Positions 58,526 to 64,000 of a DNA stretch of 64,000 nt are shown one piece after another. The notes beneath the pieces are model-generated. The model saw only the letters and a list, made by a program, of their open reading frames with translations, did no database searches and was not told the DNA's origin. Source of the stretch: Paenibacillus_AM sp052180255 (lineage in GTDB: Bacteria > Bacillota > Bacilli > Paenibacillales > NBRC-103111); the NCBI RefSeq assembly GCF_052180255.1, contig NZ_CP197466.1:992001-1056000 (forward strand). Direction: 5' to 3'. The position numbers and the translations under genes are program-made. Numbering within the stretch: the first letter of the stretch is position 1; every line of letters begins with the position of its first letter.

Positions 58526-58704
58526 TTTGGTTGATGACTCGTTTTCTCATAATACTTAGAAAAGCAGGGAAAATAGAAGATAATGAAGGAAAAGCAGGGT
58601 TCTAGAACATGCTATCCCCTCGTAAGATCGGAATTTTGCCTGATTTCAGTCAAAAATGGCATTGTGAACTAATTAACGAGGATATATAATTCAAATCAAT
58701 TGAA

Positions 58705-58880
58705 TAAAAGCCGAATTTCTTATCGAAAACGGGGGAACCATTTAAAGGGGTGAATTTCACTGTGTAATCAAGTTTTCACAGTGGATAGGGCGGAACTGAC
58801 GCCCGAATCCGACAGCTAACTTCGTAGGCTTTGTGTCAGTTATCATTATGATGACACTATTGAAAGGTGTCTTTTTTTAT
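58705..58880 (+). promoter_or_regulatory. c-di-AMP (ydaO/yuaA) riboswitch with terminator
   Basis: Conserved ydaO blocks are in order: GGGGGAACCA (58731-58740), AGGGGTGAAT (58746-58755), a hairpin CACTGTG/CACAGTG, ATAGGG.GGAACTGACGCCC, CGAATCCGACAGCTAAC (58804-58820) and TCGTAGGC. Downstream, GTGTCA (58833-58838) can pair with TGACAC (58852-58857) as an antiterminator, while GACAC (58853-58857) can pair instead with GTGTC (58867-58871) plus seven Ts as a terminator. The family shuts off K+ uptake genes when c-di-AMP is high, exactly the genes that follow. Confidence 0.88.
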
Positions 58881-58894
58881 GCTTAGGGGGATGT

Positions 58895-60250
58895 ATGAAG
58901 AAGAAAAAATCAGGGCTAGCGAGATTATCACCGCCGCAAATATTATCTCTGGGTTTTGCAATGATTATCCTGATTGGAGCGAGTCTTCTGTCACTGCCAT
59001 TTGCATCGGCAAGCGGGGAGTCGATCTCGTTCATTAATGCGCTATTTACAGCCACTTCCGCTACATGTGTGACAGGTCTTGTTGTTGTCGATACAGGATC
59101 AGATTTCACCATGTTTGGACAGATTGTCATTATTACGCTTATTCAAATTGGCGGATTAGGATTTATGACCTTTGCAACGCTTTATGCCTTTATGCTGCGT
59201 AAACGGATTTCTTTGAAAGAACGTTTATTGTTACAAGAGGCGCTTAACCAAGGTTCGATGGAAGGGATTGTAAGATTGATTCGGCGAGTTCTCATCTATT
59301 CGCTTACAATCGAAGGAATTGCGGCTGTTATTTTTACCATTCGTTGGTCATTTGATTTAGGGTTTAAAAAAGGACTCTATTTTGGAATCTTCCATGCGAT
59401 TTCATTTTTTAATAATGCGGGATTTGACTTGTTCGGCTCCGTTTATGGTAAATTCAGCTCACTAACGACTTATGCCAGTGATTTTGTAACGAATTTTGTA
59501 GCTATGGCGCTTATTGTGCTCGGTGGTATCGGATTTTTCGTTATGGCAGATGTGCTTGATTACAAAAGAACTAAGCGACTTACATTGCATACAAAAGTGG
59601 TGTTAAGTTCAACAGCTGGACTCATTATCGTCGGAGCAATCGTGATTTTCATGTTTGAGTTTACGAATGCCCGCACGCTAGGATCGCTGGATTGGTTTGG
59701 TAAGGTGTTAGCTTCCTTCTTCCAATCCGTATCACCACGTACGGCAGGGGCTAATACAGTAGACATTGGTGCTATGCGTCAAGCTTCTCAATTTTTTATG
59801 ATCATCTTAATGTTCATTGGTGCTTCACCGGGTTCGACAGGTGGGGGGATCAAGACCACAACTTTCATGGTCATGGTCGGTGCTGTTATTGCAATGATCC
59901 GCGGTAAAGAAGATATCGTATTATTCCGTTATCGCCTTGCAAAGGATCGTATTCTTAAAGCGATTACGCTTACAATCATTGCTTTAGCTCTCGTTATTTT
60001 TGTTTCGATGATATTATCAACAACCGAAGATCACTCTTTTATCATGATCCTGTTTGAAGTGACATCAGCGTTTGGTACGGTTGGATTGACGATGGGTCTG
60101 ACGCAGGATTTAACGACTATTGGTAAAGTATTAATTTTGCTCATGATGTTCATTGGGCGATTAGGTCCACTAACGCTTGCCATTGCACTCGGTCCAAAAG
60201 CAGAAAAAGAACTTTATCGATATCCGGAGGGCAAGGTTACGATCGGTTAA
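58895..60250 (+). CDS. Ktr-type potassium uptake channel subunit (KtrB/KtrD)
   Basis: 451 residues, TrkH/KtrB superfamily with four M1-P-M2 repeats. The pore glycines are visible in TATSATCVTGL, FFNNAGFDLFG, SPRTAGANTVD and FGTVGLTMG. It forms the K+-conducting dimer gated by a cytoplasmic RCK ring, encoded by the next gene. Under the c-di-AMP riboswitch, so shut down at high c-di-AMP. Confidence 0.92.
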   Translation: MKKKKSGLARLSPPQILSLGFAMIILIGASLLSLPFASASGESISFINALFTATSATCVTGLVVVDTGSDFTMFGQIVIITLIQIGGLGFMTFATLYAFMLRKRISLKERLLLQEALNQGSMEGIVRLIRRVLIYSLTIEGIAAVIFTIRWSFDLGFKKGLYFGIFHAISFFNNAGFDLFGSVYGKFSSLTTYASDFVTNFVAMALIVLGGIGFFVMADVLDYKRTKRLTLHTKVVLSSTAGLIIVGAIVIFMFEFTNARTLGSLDWFGKVLASFFQSVSPRTAGANTVDIGAMRQASQFFMIILMFIGASPGSTGGGIKTTTFMVMVGAVIAMIRGKEDIVLFRYRLAKDRILKAITLTIIALALVIFVSMILSTTEDHSFIMILFEVTSAFGTVGLTMGLTQDLTTIGKVLILLMMFIGRLGPLTLAIALGPKAEKELYRYPEGKVTIG

Positions 60251-60288
60251 TTTTTTATTTCTTTTATGAAGATAGGAGCGCACATGAT

Positions 60289-60954
60289 ATGGAAAAACAA
60301 TATGCAGTTATCGGGCTAGGACGCTTTGGTTCGTCGTTATCCAAGGAGTTAATGCGATTAGGCTATGAGGTACTTGGAATCGACCGCAATGAGGAAAGAG
60401 CAGACGATATGAATGAATTCCTCACCCATACCGTTGTAGCGGATTGTACAGACGAGGATGTGCTGCGCTCATTAGGGATTCGTAACTTTGACTGTGTAGT
60501 CGTTGCAATCGGAAATGACATTCAAGCAAGCATAATGACGGCTATCGTACTAAAGGACTTCGGTGTCAAAATGGTCGTTGCTAAAGCGATGACTGAGCTT
60601 CATGGTAAAGTGCTTCAAAAAATTGGTGTTGACCGGGTTATTTATCCGGAGCGGGATATGGGCATTCGAGTCGCGCATCAACTTGCATCTCCAAACTTAC
60701 TCGATTACATCGAACTGTCTAAAGACTACACCATTGCAGAATTATCCGTGCCAAAACGACTATGTGGATATTCATTAAGTGATATTAATCCACGAGGTAA
60801 ATATGGGTGCTCCGTTGTTGCTATTAATAAAAAGCAAAATGAGCAAGTTATTATCGCACCAAGTGCACAAGATGTGCTTGAAGAAGGTGATCTAATGGTC
60901 ATTATCGGTGTTAACGAAAATATTGAGCGTTTAGAGCAAGAGATGGTTAATTAA
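60289..60954 (+). CDS. Ktr gating subunit (TrkA-type RCK protein)
   Basis: 221 residues. RCK-N Rossmann domain with GLGRFGSSLSKELMRLGYEVLGID, and an RCK-C domain from about residue 137. It forms the octameric ring that opens KtrB upon ATP binding; the RCK-C domain of such proteins also binds c-di-AMP directly, so control would be at both RNA and protein levels. 38 bases after the channel gene. Confidence 0.92.
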   Translation: MEKQYAVIGLGRFGSSLSKELMRLGYEVLGIDRNEERADDMNEFLTHTVVADCTDEDVLRSLGIRNFDCVVVAIGNDIQASIMTAIVLKDFGVKMVVAKAMTELHGKVLQKIGVDRVIYPERDMGIRVAHQLASPNLLDYIELSKDYTIAELSVPKRLCGYSLSDINPRGKYGCSVVAINKKQNEQVIIAPSAQDVLEEGDLMVIIGVNENIERLEQEMVN

Positions 60955-60956
60955 CA

Positions 60957-62174
60957 ATGAATGAACTCATCCATCATGTTCTCTTTTTACTCGTCTTCAT
61001 ATGTGGGATCGGATTGATATTTGGAAAATTGGCGGGCTGGCTTCGACTGCCGGATGTCGCTCTTTTTCTAATTGCAGGTATGATTGTGGGGCAGGGGATG
61101 CATCTTGTTAGTGAACAAAGTGCTTCCTTTACGAACCAGTTCATTCTCGTTCTTGGATCCGTACTTATTTTGTTCGATGGTGGACGAAATATTAAACTGT
61201 CAGGTTTGAAAAAAGTATGGGTCACCGTTGCTATGCTTAGTGTACCAGGTGTATTAGTCACTTGTGGCGTCGTAGCGGTTGCTGCGCATTATTTGCTTGG
61301 ATTGCCATGGATAATCGCCTTGCTGCTGGGTACGGTTATTTGTTCCACAGACCCTGCGACGTTAATTCCTGTATTTAAACAAGTGAAGATTCGGACAAAG
61401 GTACGCGAGACCGTTGAGAGTGAATCCGCGTTTAACGATGCGACAGGCTCGATACTAACGTTCTCGGTTCTAGCGATCATTATGGGGACTAGTGAGGTTA
61501 CGGTTGCCTCAGGGGTTATGCAGTTTGTTAAAACAGCTTTCGGTGGACTTCTTGTTGGTGGAGGAATCGGATTTCTAGTCTCCTATCTAACAGCACATAT
61601 GAAGTATGGTTTTCTTCGTGAATATGCGACGGTAGCGATGTTTGTAACAGCGCTGGGTAGTTATTTGTTAGGTGAGACACTAGGTGTGAGTGGATTTATG
61701 GCTACATTTACAGCAGGTCTGATTTGGGGAAATAGTGAAACCTTTGGTTTGCGGATGAAGGAGAAACTAACGGAAATGGGCCATTTCTCTGAGAATTTAA
61801 CATTTATTATGCGGATGTTGATTTTTGTTCTGCTCGGCTCACAGGTAAACTTCAGTGTCATATTTGCTCACTTGTGGCCGAGCATTGGAGTCATCCTCGT
61901 GTTTATGTTTATTGCACGTCCCCTTACCGTACTCGTGTCCGCCTGGCCTGATCGTAAGGCGAAGTGGACATGGAAGGAACTATTATTTATAAGCTGGGTA
62001 CGGGAGACTGGTGTTATTCCTGCTGCATTATCTGGTATGGTAACAGGTCTCGGTGTTCCAAATGCGGATATTATTGCTTCTGTGACGTTCCTTGCCGTCT
62101 TATTTACGATTCTACTTCAAGCTAGCAGTACAGGTTATGTTGCGAAACGATTAGGAGTTGCAATCGACGATTAA
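60957..62174 (+). CDS. CPA1-type cation/proton antiporter
   Basis: 405 residues with about twelve membrane spans; the ion-site motif lies near STDPATLIPVFKQ and ESAFNDATGSIL (the Asp residues of CPA antiporters). It ends with the membrane part and has no RCK-C domain. It starts two bases after the Ktr gating gene, so it is coupled to K+ uptake under the same riboswitch. K+/H+ or Na+/H+ exchange are both possible. Confidence 0.85.
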   Translation: MNELIHHVLFLLVFICGIGLIFGKLAGWLRLPDVALFLIAGMIVGQGMHLVSEQSASFTNQFILVLGSVLILFDGGRNIKLSGLKKVWVTVAMLSVPGVLVTCGVVAVAAHYLLGLPWIIALLLGTVICSTDPATLIPVFKQVKIRTKVRETVESESAFNDATGSILTFSVLAIIMGTSEVTVASGVMQFVKTAFGGLLVGGGIGFLVSYLTAHMKYGFLREYATVAMFVTALGSYLLGETLGVSGFMATFTAGLIWGNSETFGLRMKEKLTEMGHFSENLTFIMRMLIFVLLGSQVNFSVIFAHLWPSIGVILVFMFIARPLTVLVSAWPDRKAKWTWKELLFISWVRETGVIPAALSGMVTGLGVPNADIIASVTFLAVLFTILLQASSTGYVAKRLGVAIDD

Positions 62175-62192
62175 CACGCATATCTGTATGGA

Positions 62193-63116
62193 TTATTTTT
62201 TCTTTGCTGGTTTCATAGATTGACTTTGCGTCTCATAAAAAGTCTTGGCATATTGTATAAATGGATGAACGGCTTTCTGATCATACGCTTCTTTCGTATA
62301 GATGAGTGAAGTCGTTCTTTTTGTTTGCAAAAGTTCTGGTAAATGCCGAACAACAAGTCCGTTATTTTCTGCAAGGAGAGAGCGGACATACGACTGCGGC
62401 AGCAGAGTTGCTGTATAGCAGGAGGGCACTAGTCTGATAATCGCTTCGAATGAGTCGATTTCCATTTTAATATCGGGATGGATACCATATTGTTGAAAAA
62501 GTTCATCGGTTAGTACACGATACCACGTGCCGCGTGAAAATAGGATCATGGATAGTCCATCTAGATGCTTAATTGTAAGATCGGGTTGGTGGACATAACT
62601 ATGACCAGGTGGCAGTACAAGACAAAGGTGATCGTCAAATAATGGTTCACATACAATTCCTGTTGCATTAATGGACGAAGCGATAAGTCCAATATCGACT
62701 TTCTTCTCTTTTACCATCGTGACAACCTCATGTGTTTTACCTGTCAACGCTTTAATATCGGTTTGCGGACGTGCATCTAAATAGGAAGCAAGAAGTTGTG
62801 GGAGAGTCGACTGAAGTGTTGTTAGTGATGCACCAACGGTTAATGTTACATGTTTGTCTTCTTCTTTAAATTGTTGCAATTGACGCATAAGCTTCACTTG
62901 CATGGCATGTAATTCTTTTGCATGTTCGTAACAAATTTCACCTGCTCGTGTGAGTTCCAGACGTTTGCCCCTTCGTGTAAAAAGTTCAACGCCAAGTGTT
63001 TCCTCTAGCTTCATGATTTGCCTAGACAGCGCTGGTTGCGAGAGATTGAGATTCCGAGAAGCTTGATTTAGGGAAGAGTGTTCAACAATACTGGCAAAAG
63101 AACGCCATCGCTCCAT
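62193..63116 (-). CDS. LysR-family transcriptional regulator
   Basis: 307 residues from ATG 63116 (GGATG nine bases before); a TTG at 63158 lacks a ribosome site. N-terminal winged helix (SFASIVEHSSLNQASRNLNLSQPALSRQIMKLE) and a C-terminal periplasmic-binding-protein-like effector domain. It is divergent from sdhC across a 270-base gap, so it may control succinate dehydrogenase; the co-inducer is unknown. Confidence 0.88.
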   Translation of the reverse strand: MERWRSFASIVEHSSLNQASRNLNLSQPALSRQIMKLEETLGVELFTRRGKRLELTRAGEICYEHAKELHAMQVKLMRQLQQFKEEDKHVTLTVGASLTTLQSTLPQLLASYLDARPQTDIKALTGKTHEVVTMVKEKKVDIGLIASSINATGIVCEPLFDDHLCLVLPPGHSYVHQPDLTIKHLDGLSMILFSRGTWYRVLTDELFQQYGIHPDIKMEIDSFEAIIRLVPSCYTATLLPQSYVRSLLAENNGLVVRHLPELLQTKRTTSLIYTKEAYDQKAVHPFIQYAKTFYETQSQSMKPAKKK

Positions 63117-63281
63117 GGTTTTCGCATCCTTTTCTATTGAAAATGTCACCTTATGCAAAAAAGGTATAAATGATTATAAAAAAACGGCACTTCCATTATA
63201 AGCTATCAAGCAGTAACATGTATATGTCATCGAAAATTCAAACTTATATGTGATTAATCCAAGGAAGCGCATTCAAATGGA

Positions 63282-63310
63282 TTGACGCCTTTTGGGGCGG
63301 GGGTTACAAT
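63282..63310 (+). promoter_or_regulatory. Sigma-A-type promoter of the sdh operon
   Basis: TTGACG (63282-63287) and TACAAT (63305-63310) with 17-base spacing. The spacer is unusually G-rich (GGGGCGGGGG). It lies 75 bases before the sdhC ATG. Confidence 0.6.
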
Positions 63311-63384
63311 GAAGCGTAGTTTGTCTAAAATTGACGAAAGTCCAATGACAATGGGGAATTTTAAAGAGGAGGGAATTGTTACAG

Positions 63385-64000
63385 ATGGCAAGAAACTCGT
63401 ATTTATTTCGAAAGGTGCATTCATTGCTTGGTGTGATACCAGTTGGTTTCTTTTTACTTGAGCATTTGCTGACTAACTTCAGTGCGACGAAAGGTCACGC
63501 TGAATTTGTGAAGCAAATCGATTGGCTGAACTCTTTACCACTGGTGCTATTATTAGAAATTTTCGGTATTTGGTTACCACTGCTTTATCATGCTGTATAT
63601 GGTTTGTATGTGGCGTACACAGCGAAAAACAATGTTACGAATTATGGGTATTTCCGTAACCATATGTTTTTGTGGCAACGTGTTACAGGGGTACTTACAT
63701 TCCTGTTCGTTGCATGGCATTTCTTCGAAACACGGTTCCAAGTTGCGATTGGAAACACAGGTCACGGTGAGCTAGGAACGGCGATGCATGATATCGTGAA
63801 CAATCCGCTCTACTTCTGGATCTATGTAATTGGCGTACTTGCTGCGTCTTTCCACTTCTGTAATGGTATGTGGTCGTTCCTTGTATCATGGGGGATTACA
63901 ATTGGACCTCGTGCACAGAAGGTTTCAACTGTAATTTGGTTAGTCGTATTCCTTGCAATGGCGACTATGTTCATTTTATCTTTAACAGCATTCCAAGGAT
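63385..64000 (+). CDS. sdhC: Succinate dehydrogenase cytochrome b558 subunit (3' cut by window)
   Basis: ATG 63385 behind AGAGGAGGG; no stop before the window edge, 205 residues seen. Five membrane helices with the His ligands for two haems (VHSLLG, EHLLTNF, YHAVYG, AWHFFE and FHFCNGMW). It anchors SdhA and SdhB and passes electrons between succinate and menaquinone. sdhA and sdhB are expected to follow outside the window. Confidence 0.92.
   Translation, partial: MARNSYLFRKVHSLLGVIPVGFFLLEHLLTNFSATKGHAEFVKQIDWLNSLPLVLLLEIFGIWLPLLYHAVYGLYVAYTAKNNVTNYGYFRNHMFLWQRVTGVLTFLFVAWHFFETRFQVAIGNTGHGELGTAMHDIVNNPLYFWIYVIGVLAASFHFCNGMWSFLVSWGITIGPRAQKVSTVIWLVVFLAMATMFILSLTAFQG

Overview
The window reads as a chromosomal segment of an endospore-forming Bacillota, most likely Paenibacillus or a close relative. 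The reasons are low-to-middle GC, strong AGGAGG-type ribosome binding sites, frequent GTG/TTG starts, sporulation genes (sda, a Spo0E-like phosphatase, a CotS-type coat cluster), futalosine-pathway menaquinone genes, and B. subtilis-like neighbourhoods (yutI-yuzB-yutJ, yumC-yumB, dnaB-dnaI, trxA-uvrC-sdhC). No tRNA, rRNA, phage, insertion sequence or CRISPR array was seen.

Layout. 0-5 kb: haem O synthase and Sco copper chaperone, a Toprim protein, an MFS transporter, small membrane proteins and a transglutaminase-like protein. 5-19 kb: class B PBP, AsnB, HAD phosphatase, DUF456 protein, MurJ/SpoVB-type flippase, a lipoprotein with a copper-amine-oxidase-N-like domain, an odd thioredoxin, CtaA, a HEPN-like protein, an SDR, a YnfA protein and a sugar kinase. 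19-24 kb: a two-repeat FMN-binding lipoprotein (PplA-like), an NDH-2 with a C-terminal membrane domain, and a short HepS-like plus HepT heptaprenyl diphosphate synthase pair. 24-27 kb: secreted 5'-nucleotidase, then a decayed sulfatase fragment. 27-34 kb: a spore-coat glycosylation cluster resembling B. subtilis ytdA-ytcABC/cotSA/cotS, containing a poly-Asp protein and a CotS-like protein with a polybasic tail. 34-40 kb: UbiA/UbiD pair (MqnP/MqnL-like), aminotransferase, U32 protein. 40-44.5 kb: EcfT-EcfA2-EcfA1, a Gx-family membrane protein and a NusG-II protein, divergent from a lipoprotein ApbE flavinyltransferase. 44.5-53 kb: NfuA-like and ErpA-like Fe-S proteins, YuzB, YutJ, MqnE, Spo0E-like, Sda, YumC, YumB, HemQ, YuiB. 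53-64 kb: dnaB-dnaI, trxA, uvrC, a c-di-AMP riboswitch in front of a Ktr K+ uptake and antiporter operon, LysR regulator, start of sdhC.

Working together: the window is dominated by respiration (haem A, Sco, quinone synthesis, three NDH-2 enzymes, succinate dehydrogenase). The most striking inference is a flavin-based extracellular electron transfer (EET) pathway split over two loci about 20 kb apart: NDH-2, PplA-like flavoprotein and polyprenyl diphosphate synthase in one; flavin transport/EetA-EetB-like genes and the ApbE flavinyltransferase in the other. Rex-like and Fnr/CRP-like operators lie near several of these genes. A second highlight is a cluster of DnaA boxes directly upstream of the tiny sda gene, the expected architecture of a replication checkpoint on sporulation. 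All functions are read from sequence and memory of families; no searches were run.
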